Below, piece by piece: positions 7,926-16,239 of a DNA stretch of 64,000 bases (positions are counted from its first letter, which is position 1; the number at the start of each line of letters is the position of its first letter). The notes beneath the pieces were generated by a model. It did no database searches, had not been told where the DNA came from, and saw nothing but the letters and a program-made list of their open reading frames with translations. Source of the DNA: Neorhizobium galegae bv. orientalis str. HAMBI 540 (GTDB taxonomy: Bacteria; Pseudomonadota; Alphaproteobacteria; Rhizobiales; Rhizobiaceae); NCBI RefSeq assembly GCF_000731315.1, contig NZ_HG938354.1, positions 310,001 through 374,000 on the forward strand, written 5' to 3'. The position numbers and the translations under genes were made by a program.

Positions 7926-10034
7926 CTATTTCCAGGTGAGATGCAGTACCTCCAGCCGCTCTATTCCCGGCACCTCCACTTCTGCGCGTCCATCCTTCAC
8001 GCTGAAGCTTGCCGCCCGGTCTGCAACCACGAGCCAGGCTTTCGCCACCGCCTTGCCTTCTGGAACTTCCACCGAAACGGTCTGGGCCGCCAGGGGGTAA
8101 TTTTCGCGTATCGGCCCTTTCATCATCATCGGGTTGGTGAGGTTGAAGAGGCTAAGGGCGATACCTTCTGCATTTTCCCTGAGCGCGAGGTCGATGACGC
8201 CCGGGCCTTTGACGGTGATGCGCGGGGTCTTGCCGAGCGCCCAGTGGACGGCGTTGGACAGAAGACGGGCGTGATCGACGGCAAACACTTCCCAGAAGAT
8301 TTCGCCGATATTCCAGGGAATATAGACCGTGCGGCCGCCCCTTCCGGTTTCGCGGGCGACGACGGCCGCCCCTTCCGGGTCTTTACGCGGATAGACTTCC
8401 TCCATCGGCAGATCCGGGAAGTCGGGCACGTAAAGGAAGGGTGTCTGAGCGCCCGCAGCCGGCTCGACATGGATCAGCCTTGTGCCGCCCATGATCCGCT
8501 CGGCGCCATCAAAACCCTTGTTGACCGGGTGGTCGCCGGACAGCGCCACATAGGTGTTCTTGACGATGCCCCGCGGCCCGGAGACGAATTTCGCCCCGAG
8601 CACATCCGAGAGGCCGAATTCGGGCCGCGTCTTGCCGAATTCGTCGCGAAGCGAGGTCTCGTAGGAGGCAACGACGCTACCGCCGCGCGCCACATAGGCG
8701 CGGATCGCCTCATTCTGCGCATCCGAAAGGCAGGAGGCATTGGCAAGGATGATCACCTTGAAGCGGTCGAGATTATCCCTGGTGAGCACCTGATCGGACA
8801 GCAGCTCGAAGGGCAGGCGTGCCTCGACCAGCGCGTGGTAGACGCCAAGGTCGTGTTTCTCTGCCGCGTGACGTTCTTCCGGTGCCCAATGGCGCAAGGT
8901 CGTCGACGGGTCGATCACGGCGATTTCCGCGGTCGGCGTCATGCTTTCAAGCACCGGCTCGACGGCCGACTGCAGCACGAAAGCCTCGGCGACCGGATCC
9001 ACCCAGCGCTTGTCGGGCACCACGCCGTTGAATTTCGTGAACCAGGCGAAAAGCCCGTGGGCCGTGCCGTTGTTGATCCACAGCTGCATTTCCTCGCCGG
9101 AGGTCACCGCATCCTTCCAGCGATACTCCTCCTCCGGACCGATCGAGGTGATCAGCACCACGGGGCGATCGGCGAAGGTGGCGCGGATGCGCTTGCCGTT
9201 GCGGCCGGCCGACCAGCCGAGCTCCAGCCCCTTGCGACCCTGGTGGTCGACGACGAGGAAGGGGCAATGTTTGGTGATGACGGAGAGATCGAACTCCATC
9301 AGCGACGCGCCGCTCATGTTGGGGATGAAGCTCGCATGCGGGCGGATCGCTTTGACCGCGTCGTCCCACTGGGCGATCATATCGGTCAGTACGCGGCGGC
9401 GCCATTGCAGCCATGCCTGCCAGGCGGGGTCTTCGGCATCCGCCTTCCTGGGCAGGGCGTAGCCGGACATGTCCTTGAAACGGCGGGCACTGTCTTCGCT
9501 ATAGTCGACGCCGTGGCCCTGCCAGCGATTGGCGAAGATCGCGTCGATATCGTATTCGCGGACGATCTCCTTCACCACCTCCGGCATGAACACCGAATTG
9601 TAGTCGCCATAGGCATTGGCGACCCAGACATCCGGATAGGCCCAGTGGCGGCGCGGCGTGCCGTCGGCATTGATCATCACCCATTCCGGATGGGCCTTGG
9701 CCGCATCGTCGTGGATGGCATGCGGATCGACGCGGGCCATGACATGCATGTCGAGCTTGCGGGCCGCATCGACCAGCGCCCCGAAGATGTCCTTGTCGCC
9801 CAGATACTGGCTGACGTAGTGATAAGGGACCTTGCTTGGATAGTAGGCGATGTAACCGCCGGCGCTGAGGCAGACTGCGTTGGATTTCGTGCGCTTGAAG
9901 ACGTCGATCCAGAAGGCGGGGTCGTATTTGTCCGGATCGTCCTCAACGAAGGTCAGCTGGGTCCAGCGCGTCGCGGTCCTGAACCAGCCCGGTGTTCGCA
10001 AGGTGTCGGTGTTCTGTCGTCTCGCCTCAAGCAT
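7926..10034 (-). CDS. GHL6-type glycoside hydrolase-like protein with trimerisation-like domain
   Basis: A 702-residue cytosolic protein resembling the hypothetical glycosyl hydrolase 6 (GHL6) group that accompanies beta-galactosidase trimerisation-like domains. Residues 1-380 look like a (beta/alpha)8 barrel, with segments such as HVMARVDPHAIHDDAAKAHPEWVMINADG and AIFANRWQGHG that are typical of the group. Residues about 400-620 contain an amidotransferase-like fold (VIILANASCLSDAQ, AYVARGGSVVASYE), followed by a C-terminal beta domain. The exact activity and catalytic residues are not established by sequence. The ATG at 10034 is used; a TTG at 10046 in frame is an alternative and neither has a strong ribosome site. 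The gene follows the binding-protein gene after a strong stem-loop, so it belongs to operon A and probably trims the imported sugar. Confidence 0.72.
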   Translation of the reverse strand: MLEARRQNTDTLRTPGWFRTATRWTQLTFVEDDPDKYDPAFWIDVFKRTKSNAVCLSAGGYIAYYPSKVPYHYVSQYLGDKDIFGALVDAARKLDMHVMARVDPHAIHDDAAKAHPEWVMINADGTPRRHWAYPDVWVANAYGDYNSVFMPEVVKEIVREYDIDAIFANRWQGHGVDYSEDSARRFKDMSGYALPRKADAEDPAWQAWLQWRRRVLTDMIAQWDDAVKAIRPHASFIPNMSGASLMEFDLSVITKHCPFLVVDHQGRKGLELGWSAGRNGKRIRATFADRPVVLITSIGPEEEYRWKDAVTSGEEMQLWINNGTAHGLFAWFTKFNGVVPDKRWVDPVAEAFVLQSAVEPVLESMTPTAEIAVIDPSTTLRHWAPEERHAAEKHDLGVYHALVEARLPFELLSDQVLTRDNLDRFKVIILANASCLSDAQNEAIRAYVARGGSVVASYETSLRDEFGKTRPEFGLSDVLGAKFVSGPRGIVKNTYVALSGDHPVNKGFDGAERIMGGTRLIHVEPAAGAQTPFLYVPDFPDLPMEEVYPRKDPEGAAVVARETGRGGRTVYIPWNIGEIFWEVFAVDHARLLSNAVHWALGKTPRITVKGPGVIDLALRENAEGIALSLFNLTNPMMMKGPIRENYPLAAQTVSVEVPEGKAVAKAWLVVADRAASFSVKDGRAEVEVPGIERLEVLHLTWK

Positions 10035-10069
10035 GATAGCATCCAATCATCGGAAAAAGGGGTGCCCTC

Positions 10070-10095
10070 GGCGCCGGCCGGTCGAGACCGGCGCC
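10070..10095 (-). terminator. GC-rich stem-loop after binding-protein gene
   Basis: Nested inverted repeats (GGCGCCGG/CCGGCGCC outer, CCGGTC/GACCGG inner) lie 27 bases after the binding-protein stop. On the minus strand a CCCCTTTTT tract follows about ten bases further on. It fits a partial terminator that raises binding-protein message over the downstream operon genes. Confidence 0.5.
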
Positions 10096-10122
10096 CGGAA
10101 AACATCGGAGTTTGCGAGGCCA

Positions 10123-12048
10123 TCAGACCTTGTAGAACTGCTCCGGCATGGTCGGGGCAGGGGTCGGCCAGCCGAACGAATTCGGCATGGTCTTGGTGAT
10201 GTTCTTCATGTTGTTCTTGACGATGCCATAGCCGTCCGGCGGCTGCGAAATGCCGAACACGTAGAAGGTTTCCGCAGCTCCCTGCAGGAGCTGTTTCATG
10301 ATCTCGCGCTGGCCCGCCTGGTCCGAGGTCGCCTTCAGCTTGTCGTAGAGCGCAAGCTGCTTCTTGGTGTCTTCCGGCGGTTCCTCGGCATTGGCGTTCT
10401 TCGGATCGAGATACCAGAGCTGCCAGGCCGGGGCATACATCGCGTTGCTATCGGTCGGCACGTAGTAGCGTGGATCGAGCATCGCCGCGACGCCGCCATT
10501 GGCGCCGAACTGGTGCGCGGTGGCATCGAAGTCGCGACCCTGGCGAACGCGGGTTTCCCAGAGGGAACGGTCCATGGTGCGCATCTGCGCATCGATGCCG
10601 ACCGCCTGGAACATCGGGATGACCAGCTGGAAGAGGTCGAGGAAGATCGGGCGCGCCTGGTCGATCTCGAAGATGATCGTCAGCCGCCGGCCCTTCTCGT
10701 CGAGACGGAAATTCTGGCTGTCGCGCTTGGGGATCAGCTCGTCGAGCATGGCATTGGCCTTGTCGACGCTGTATTCGGTGAACTGCTTGGCAAGCACCTC
10801 GTTGTAGAGCGGATCGCCTTCCTTGATCGACGGCTGGGCGGGGGCGCCCTGGCCGACCAGCACCGCGTCGATCAGCGTCTGGCGATCGAGCGCCGTCGAC
10901 AGGGCCGCGCGGAACTTCTTGTTGCGGAAGAGCTTTCGCTTCGTCTCGTCATTGTGGTTCAGGTTGAAGATGAAGTTCATCACGTTGGCCTCGGTGGAGG
11001 TCAGCGTGTAGAAGTCATAGCCGCCCTGCTTGCGCGCGTCGTAGAGAACCGACTTGTTGTTCGGGGTGGCGATATACTGGTCCATCAGGTCGATTTCGCC
11101 CTGCATGCATTTCAACAGCAGCACCTGCGGATCGGCGACCATCTGGTAGACGATGCGGTCCATGTAAGGCAGCTGGTTGCCCTCGGTATCGACCTTCCAA
11201 TAGTAGGGATTGCGCTCGGCCACCACGCGCTCGGTGTTTTCGCCCGGCGCGATCGTGAACATCCAGGCATTGAGGCAGGGCTTCTTCGACGAATTGAGGA
11301 AGAAGGCGTTGTCGTCCTGGAAGCCGGAGGCAGACTGGAATGCGGCGATCCAGCTCTGGAAACCGCGCTGCTTGGCAAGCTCGTCCGCTTTCGGATTGTA
11401 GTCGATATGGAACTGTTCGAGATAATGTTTGGGGCAGCGGGTGGTGTGGTCCAAGTTGGACCATGCGACCTGCAGCGGGAACATACCGTTAGGTTTCTCA
11501 AAGATGACCTTGAAGGTCTGCTCGTCGACCACTTCCAGCTTGGCGGGCTTGCCGGCGGTTTTCCAGTGGCCCTGGCTGGTGACGGCGACGCGCTTGTCGG
11601 TCAGTACGGTATCGTACCAAAATTTGACGTCGGCGGTGGTGTAGGGATGTCCATCAGACCACTTCATGCCCTTGCGCAGGCGGACGGTGTAGACGGTCGA
11701 GTCCGCATTGCCATCGAAGGCTTCCGCGACATTCAGCGTCACGCCCGACCAGTCCGGCGTATAACGCAGCAGCGGTTCATAGGCCTGGTAACGGAACAGC
11801 ATCGAGAGCGAACCGCCGCCGACCAGCGCCAGCTTCCAGTCGCCTCCGTATTTCCCGACGCTTTCGACAGGCTTGATGACAAGCGGGTTGGCGGGCAGCC
11901 GATCCTTGACAGGGGGAAGGGCGCCGCTGGCGACCTTGTCCTTCAAGAGGCCTGCTTCCTTGTAGTCGACGGCTAAGGCCGGCAGGGCCGGCAAAATCAA
12001 AACGGCCGAAGTCCCGGCCAGAAACGCGCGACGTTTCAGCTTGATCAT
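10123..12048 (-). CDS. Family 5 extracellular solute-binding protein (oligosaccharide, inferred)
   Basis: A 641-residue periplasmic binding protein of the DppA/OppA family, first gene of operon A. The N-terminus is a likely Tat signal (KRRAFLAGTSAVLILPALPALA). The mature protein contains the family landmarks GMKWSDGHPYTTADVKFWYDTV and YRLDEKGRRLTIIFE-like C-lobe segments. At about 640 residues it is longer than peptide-binding DppA (about 530), which fits the larger group found with plant-sugar operons. The ATG at 12048 follows GTGGAGGAGACACTC; a longer reading to 12195 runs into the divergent promoter and has no ribosome site. It delivers substrate to the permease pair at 5629-7816. Substrate is inferred from GH42 and GHL6 neighbours, not from the binding site. 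Confidence 0.87.
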   Translation of the reverse strand: MIKLKRRAFLAGTSAVLILPALPALAVDYKEAGLLKDKVASGALPPVKDRLPANPLVIKPVESVGKYGGDWKLALVGGGSLSMLFRYQAYEPLLRYTPDWSGVTLNVAEAFDGNADSTVYTVRLRKGMKWSDGHPYTTADVKFWYDTVLTDKRVAVTSQGHWKTAGKPAKLEVVDEQTFKVIFEKPNGMFPLQVAWSNLDHTTRCPKHYLEQFHIDYNPKADELAKQRGFQSWIAAFQSASGFQDDNAFFLNSSKKPCLNAWMFTIAPGENTERVVAERNPYYWKVDTEGNQLPYMDRIVYQMVADPQVLLLKCMQGEIDLMDQYIATPNNKSVLYDARKQGGYDFYTLTSTEANVMNFIFNLNHNDETKRKLFRNKKFRAALSTALDRQTLIDAVLVGQGAPAQPSIKEGDPLYNEVLAKQFTEYSVDKANAMLDELIPKRDSQNFRLDEKGRRLTIIFEIDQARPIFLDLFQLVIPMFQAVGIDAQMRTMDRSLWETRVRQGRDFDATAHQFGANGGVAAMLDPRYYVPTDSNAMYAPAWQLWYLDPKNANAEEPPEDTKKQLALYDKLKATSDQAGQREIMKQLLQGAAETFYVFGISQPPDGYGIVKNNMKNITKTMPNSFGWPTPAPTMPEQFYKV

Positions 12049-12219
12049 GAGTGTCTCCTCCACACAGTCCCCGCCGTTACCTATTATTTCCCTTGGGCGT
12101 GGATAACGAAAAGTTTGCATTAGAATACTGTTAGGTAAAGTGTTATGTAGCGTTGTTTGGCAAAATTGCGTTTTGCAGTGCGGCAGTGTAGCCACGCGGT
12201 AGCTGCAGGGGGATGGGTT
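12049..12219. promoter_or_regulatory. Divergent promoter region with candidate LacI operator
   Basis: The 171-bp gap separates operon A from the lacI-type gene. It holds an inverted repeat at 12160-12176 (GCAAAATTGCGTTTTGC; 6-bp arms, 5-base centre) placed before the lacI start, plus AT-rich sequence (12110-12150) suited to promoters. The repeat is a reasonable operator candidate. No second copy was noticed. Confidence 0.4.
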
Positions 12220-13269
12220 ATGAAGAGCAGGGGGCGGGTTACCTTACAGACCATCGCGCGCGAGGTCGGCCTTTCGAAATATGCGGTGTCCAGATCGTTA
12301 TCGGGCAAGAGCGGCGTCAGCGAGGAAACCCGCGAGCGGATCCGCGAAACAGCCCTGCGTCTCGGCTATAGCAAGCCCGCCAGCCAGACCACGCCGGGCG
12401 ACATCGCGGTGGTGTTTCACGACATCGATCCGGTCAATAGCGAGCTGCACATGCAGATCCAGAACGGGGTTCAGGCAGAGGCGCACAGGCTCGGCATGGC
12501 TCTCAGGATGTTGTGGACCCACAGCCAGGGGCAGCTTGAAGAACTGGCGCGCACCTGCGCCGGGCTGTTGCTGGTCGGACCGCACGACCGCGAGGCGATC
12601 CGTGCCGCGACGACGACCGGCACTCCGATCATCCGGTTCGGCTGGGTCGATCCGCTCGAGGATGCCGATCAGGTCTCCGGCACCGATCACGAGTCAGGGC
12701 AGGCGGTGATCCAATACCTGGTAGACCTCGGTCACCGTTCCATCGCCTATGTCCATGGCACACCCGGTTATCGCGGCCGCCGCGAGCGCTTTTATGGCGC
12801 GCGCGAAATCGCCGAGCGTCACCCGGATGTCACGTTGCATGTCCTGCAGTTTGAGGAGGAGAACGGTTTTGCAGAAACCTATCGCGCACTGAAGGAAGAA
12901 GGCGCTCGACCGACCGCCTTCTTCTGCGCGCATGACGGCTTGGCGCTCACCGTCGTTTCCGAACTCCTGGGCCAGGGCTATCGCATTCCCGACGATGTCT
13001 CGGTGGTCGGTTTTGGCGATTTTTCGCCGGCAAAGCAGATCTCGCCGGCGCTGACGACGGTGCGTATGGAAGGCCAGGAATGCGGAGCCGTCGGCCTGCG
13101 GCTCCTGCTCGAGCGGATCGAGAACCCGCGCCAGCCCGGAACCCCCGCCCGCAGGGTCCAGGTCGCATCTAGGATCATCGAGCGCCGCTCCACCGGGCCA
13201 TGCAAGGACCCGGCCCATCCAAACGATCGCGCGGCACCTCGGCAGGAGCCGCGCATTGTGTCCGTCTAA
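12220..13269 (+). CDS. LacI-family transcriptional regulator of operon A
   Basis: A 349-residue LacI/GalR regulator. Residues 6-50 form the DNA-binding helix-turn-helix (VTLQTIAREVGLSKYAVSRSLSG, then ERIRETALRLGY), followed by a periplasmic-binding-protein-like sensor domain ending in the usual VSVVGFGDFSPAKQISPALTTVRM. The ATG at 12220 is in a weak ribosome context (GGGGGATGGGTT). Upstream in-frame codons were discarded because they add 21 residues ahead of the standard N-terminus. It is divergent from operon A and most likely represses it until a sugar ligand binds. The C-terminal tail after the sensor domain is about 35 residues of low-complexity, proline/arginine-rich sequence. Confidence 0.88.
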   Translation: MKSRGRVTLQTIAREVGLSKYAVSRSLSGKSGVSEETRERIRETALRLGYSKPASQTTPGDIAVVFHDIDPVNSELHMQIQNGVQAEAHRLGMALRMLWTHSQGQLEELARTCAGLLLVGPHDREAIRAATTTGTPIIRFGWVDPLEDADQVSGTDHESGQAVIQYLVDLGHRSIAYVHGTPGYRGRRERFYGAREIAERHPDVTLHVLQFEEENGFAETYRALKEEGARPTAFFCAHDGLALTVVSELLGQGYRIPDDVSVVGFGDFSPAKQISPALTTVRMEGQECGAVGLRLLLERIENPRQPGTPARRVQVASRIIERRSTGPCKDPAHPNDRAAPRQEPRIVSV

Positions 13270-13310
13270 CGGAGCAGATCGGTGCTCTGGTAGCGAACGA
13301 CTTTGAGGCC

Positions 13311-14159
13311 CTATTTGAGGCTCTTCATATCCACCATGTCCATGTCGGTGAAAGACTGGTTGTCACCGGCCATGCTCCAGATGAAGGCGTAGGCGCCGGT
13401 GCCGGCGCCGCAATGGATCGACCAGGGCGGCGAGAGCACGGCCTGTTCGTTGCGGATGATCAGATGGTTGGTCACCGCCGGCCGACCCATCAGGTGAACG
13501 ACGAAGGCGTTTTCCGGGATCTCGAAATAGAGATAGGCTTCCATCCGCCGGTCATGCAGATGCGCCGGCATGGTGTTCCAGACGCTGCCGGTCTCCAGCC
13601 GGGTTAACCCCATCAGCAGCTGGCAGGTCGGCAGCACTTTTGGATGCAGGTACTGGTAGAGCTTGCGCTTGTTCGACGTGGCACTGTCGCCGAGATTGTT
13701 CTCGATCGCATCGGCGCTGCTGATGATCCGCGAAGGAAAGGTGGCGTGCGCCGGGGCGCTGTTAATATAGAATTTCGCGGGCGCAGCTGGGTTGTCGCTC
13801 TCGAACAAGATCTCCTTCGTTCCCATGCCGAGATAGAACCCGTCCATCGGCTGGAGCGCGTAAGCCCTGCCATCGGCAATGACGCGGCCCGATCCGCCGA
13901 TATTGATGAGGCCAAGCTCGCGGCGTTCCAAGAGGTAATCCGCGCCGACAAGTTTCGCCAGTTCGCTGCCGATGCCGAGGCTTGTCTGTGTTGGCGTGAC
14001 CCCTGCCACCAGCATGCGGTCGTAGTGGGTATAGACAGCCTGCAGCGTCCCCGCGACGAAGAGATCCTCGATCACGAAATTTTCGCGCAGCTCCGCGCTC
14101 GTCATGCGCTCCGACTGGCTGTAGTGAACGGCATGGCGCGTCCGGACATCGATCGTCAT
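13311..14159 (-). CDS. kduI: 5-dehydro-4-deoxy-D-glucuronate isomerase
   Basis: A 282-residue KduI, close to the E. coli length (278). It isomerises 5-keto-4-deoxyuronate to 3-deoxy-D-glycero-2,5-hexodiulosonate in pectin and oligogalacturonide breakdown in the cytosol. Zinc-binding and family motifs include PAHLHDRRMEAYLYFE and VLSPPWSIHCGAGTGAY. The ATG at 14159 follows AGGAGAAAACAGACC. Logically this is the next step after the GH105 enzyme encoded at 15088-16233; the two genes are now separated by an inserted element. No kduD dehydrogenase is present in the window, so the later steps must be encoded elsewhere. It is convergent with the lacI gene of operon A across only 41 bases. Confidence 0.95.
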   Translation of the reverse strand: MTIDVRTRHAVHYSQSERMTSAELRENFVIEDLFVAGTLQAVYTHYDRMLVAGVTPTQTSLGIGSELAKLVGADYLLERRELGLINIGGSGRVIADGRAYALQPMDGFYLGMGTKEILFESDNPAAPAKFYINSAPAHATFPSRIISSADAIENNLGDSATSNKRKLYQYLHPKVLPTCQLLMGLTRLETGSVWNTMPAHLHDRRMEAYLYFEIPENAFVVHLMGRPAVTNHLIIRNEQAVLSPPWSIHCGAGTGAYAFIWSMAGDNQSFTDMDMVDMKSLK

Positions 14160-14187
14160 GGTCTGTTTTCTCCTGTTTCTCGGCGCG

Positions 14188-14217
14188 AGCGCTGGGTAGT
14201 GTCTCGGTTTGAACTTC
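14188..14217 (+). repeat. Left terminal inverted repeat and flanking 6-bp duplication
   Basis: Bases 14188-14193 are AGCGCT and 14194-14217 begin GGGTAGTGTCTCGG and end GAACTTC. The same 30 bases, with three mismatches in the middle, recur inverted at 15057-15086. AGCGCT is its own reverse complement, so it can be read as a target duplication or as the tip of the repeat. Confidence 0.8.
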
Positions 14218-14242
14218 GGCTTTCGACCCGGATCCGAAGTTC
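14211..14242. repeat. Subterminal hairpin at left end of the element
   Basis: GAACTTCGG (14211-14219) pairs perfectly with CCGAAGTTC (14234-14242) across 14 bases. The GAACTTC block is also part of the terminal repeats, so three copies exist in the element. Repeated blocks near an end often bind a transposase (inference). Confidence 0.6.
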
Positions 14243-14313
14243 GATCTAACCGGGTTGGTGTCCCGTGCGGACGCGGCACGCCGCTTCTATCCGGGCCTGG
14301 AACTCTGTCTGCG

Positions 14314-14943
14314 TCATGCCCGAACCGCCCGAACGCTCAGCCACCGATCATCGGGCCTTCCGACGCACCGACGTACGTCGCTGACGATCCAGCCAGCCTT
14401 TGTGAGTGCGGATCGCAGGGCAGGCTCGCGCCACCAGTACGTTTCGACGTAGCGCCGAGGCGCTCCAGCGCTGCCGTGTGTGGACACATCCTCGCCATCA
14501 CCCTCTCTAACCGAGGCGTGCAGCCGGCCACCGGTCCGGGTCGCCTCGGCAAGCCGTCCAAGCACCGTGCCGAAATCTTCGCGTGCGACGTGAATCAGGC
14601 AGGCACAGGCCCAGATGCCGTCATACGACGTGGTGGGACGCTGCGGGTCGGCCAGGTCTTCGGTCAGCGGGTCCAACAGGTCGGCCTCGAAGCCACTCTC
14701 GCGAAGCAGTTCGACGAAACCCTTCGAAATGTCGGTGCGCCGGACGCTAATCCCCCGCTTCTCAAGCTCAAGTGCATCTCGCCCGCCGCCGCTTCCGATC
14801 TCCAGTACCCTCCCCGAGCCACCCAGCACGGTCACGAACGCATCGATCTCTGTCGCGACCCACTCGGGCATCGCCGCGGCTTCAGCAGCGTACTCCGCCG
14901 CAACCGTATCATAGGACCGCACAGTGTCCCTGTCGGTGCTCAT
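14314..14943 (-). CDS. Class I SAM-dependent methyltransferase (element passenger)
   Basis: A 209-residue methyltransferase. Motif I is VLEIGSGGGRDAL (residues 47-59), followed by an acidic loop (RRTDIS), the post-motif TSYDGIWACACLIHV and a late strand with a TGGRLHASVREGDGE loop. No target-recognition domain or specific substrate signature is visible. The ATG at 14943 follows GGGAGGAGCGCTACG. The longer open frame reaches into the right terminal repeat but has no ribosome site. It is the only gene of the inserted element, same strand as the pectin operon, and unrelated to pectin breakdown by family. The alanine/arginine-rich, short-loop style recalls actinobacterial homologues, which would fit horizontal transfer, but that is an impression. 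Confidence 0.8.
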   Translation of the reverse strand: MSTDRDTVRSYDTVAAEYAAEAAAMPEWVATEIDAFVTVLGGSGRVLEIGSGGGRDALELEKRGISVRRTDISKGFVELLRESGFEADLLDPLTEDLADPQRPTTSYDGIWACACLIHVAREDFGTVLGRLAEATRTGGRLHASVREGDGEDVSTHGSAGAPRRYVETYWWREPALRSALTKAGWIVSDVRRCVGRPDDRWLSVRAVRA

Positions 14944-15056
14944 CGTAGCGCTCCTCCCTCGAGACAAAGACTCCCACAATGAGCGAGAGCCCGTTGCGCG
15001 CTTCACGCTTTCGGCAGTTGGTGACAACGCGGGCGTTTTGCTTCCCACCCATAACA

Positions 15057-15086
15057 GAAGTTCGGTCCGAGACACTACCCAGCGCT
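15057..15086 (-). repeat. Right terminal inverted repeat and flanking 6-bp duplication
   Basis: The inverted partner of 14188-14217. It reads GAAGTTC, three variable bases, then CCGAGACACTACCC and AGCGCT (15081-15086). It ends one base before the GH105 stop codon (15088-15090), so the element is inserted immediately after that gene. Confidence 0.8.
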
Positions 15087-15087
15087 G

Positions 15088-16233
15088 CTATTGCTTGGCG
15101 GCGGCGCTGAGCTCGGCCCGACCCTCCGGCTGCGCAGACTGGGACATCATCGATTGCGTGTCCAGCAGCGTTTCCGCATAGGCCATCATCATCGGTCCGA
15201 CACCCTTGATGTCGTCGGCACGGATTTCCTCGGAGAGGTAATAGCCGACGGTGCCGTCGCGATAGCGGCCGTTGAAGCCTCCGAGACCTGCGACGCAACA
15301 GATGTTATGGAGCCTCAACCGTCCATCCGCATCCTGGCGCATTTCATGTCCGACGAGCGATTGCAGGCTCGCTCTACCGGCCTCGGAAACACCGGCCGGC
15401 CCGCCGAGCCGCGCGAGCTTCTGGAGGAAATAGGAGAACATCGCCGTTGCCGAGCTTTCCGGGTAGTTCTGGGCCTCATCCGGCCGGTCGATGACCTGCA
15501 GCCAGCGGTGATCCGCCGTGCGAAGGGCAATGATCCGGGACGCCAGCGCCGTGGCGCGGTCGTTCAGCTCCCGCCGCGTAGCGCCGGCGGGCAGGTTTTC
15601 GATGATGTCCACGAAGGCCATCGCCAGCCAGCCGATCGATCTTGCCCAATGGGCCGGCGAAAGGCCGCTTTCGGCATCCGCCCAAGCCTGTTGCCGGGCC
15701 TCGTCGTAACCGTGGCGATAAAGCTCCGCCTGCCGGTCATAGGTGAGGTCGAGTGCCGTGGTGAACTGCCGAAGCGCCTCCTCGACCATCTGGGGCTCGG
15801 AAGCAGCACGGGCATATTCGACCTTGAAGGGCAGCGCCATGTAGAGCCCGTCCAGCCAGATCTGATGCGGGTAACGCAGCTTGTGCCAATAAACGTCGCT
15901 GCCGGTGCGCGGATGCGTTTCGAGTTGCCGCGCCAGCGGGGCGGCGGCGTCGAGCCAGCGGCGCTCTCCCGTCAGCCGATGGAGAAAGACGAGGGCCCGG
16001 CCGGGCAGGATGTTGTCGATGTTGAACTCGTCGATCTCGTAGCCGACAAGCCGGCCCTGTGCATCGATCTGGCCGCTCACCAGCCGGATGAGGTGATCGA
16101 GCCACGACCGTTGGCCGGTCGCCTCGTAAAGCGCGATCAGGCCGCGATAGAGGCAGCCGTCCTCGTAACACCAGGCGCCGCCTTTGTAATATTCATAATC
16201 GCGTACATAGGTCTCGAAATAGTCCTGAAGCAT
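15088..16233 (-). CDS. GH105 unsaturated galacturonyl/rhamnogalacturonyl hydrolase
   Basis: A 381-residue GH105/GH88-type hydrolase with the (alpha/alpha)6 barrel typical of YteR/YesR. It removes the unsaturated uronic acid from the non-reducing end of lyase-generated pectin or rhamnogalacturonan oligosaccharides in the cytosol, giving 5-keto-4-deoxyuronate for KduI. Characteristic segments are YWHKLRYPHQIWLDGLYMALPF, which holds the catalytic aspartate region, and SGLSPAHWARSIGWLAMAF, then the C-terminal NICCVAGLGG and DGTVGYYLSEE. No signal peptide is seen. The ATG at 16233 lies 6 bases after the polygalacturonase stop, so the pair is transcriptionally tight. The stop codon is directly adjacent to the inserted element. 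Confidence 0.92.
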   Translation of the reverse strand: MLQDYFETYVRDYEYYKGGAWCYEDGCLYRGLIALYEATGQRSWLDHLIRLVSGQIDAQGRLVGYEIDEFNIDNILPGRALVFLHRLTGERRWLDAAAPLARQLETHPRTGSDVYWHKLRYPHQIWLDGLYMALPFKVEYARAASEPQMVEEALRQFTTALDLTYDRQAELYRHGYDEARQQAWADAESGLSPAHWARSIGWLAMAFVDIIENLPAGATRRELNDRATALASRIIALRTADHRWLQVIDRPDEAQNYPESSATAMFSYFLQKLARLGGPAGVSEAGRASLQSLVGHEMRQDADGRLRLHNICCVAGLGGFNGRYRDGTVGYYLSEEIRADDIKGVGPMMMAYAETLLDTQSMMSQSAQPEGRAELSAAAKQ

Positions 16234-16239
16234 CGGATT

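Larger units (their letters stand above)
14194..15080. mobile_element. 887-bp passenger element carrying a methyltransferase, no transposase
   Basis: The segment is bounded by near-perfect inverted ends (27 of 30 matching including AGCGCT) and by AGCGCT on each side. It contains one gene, the methyltransferase, and no transposase. Removing it with one AGCGCT copy leaves the GH105 stop codon about 35 bases before the kduI ATG with its ribosome site intact, which is the spacing expected in an uninterrupted operon. This fits a non-autonomous element or a passenger-gene insertion-sequence derivative mobilised in trans. The family of the ends was not recognised. Confidence 0.72.

Noticed and set aside
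3912..12048. Operon A read as a dipeptide transporter from family names
   Set aside because: All non-transport neighbours are carbohydrate enzymes and Opp-type sugar importers are known, so a peptide cargo is less likely.
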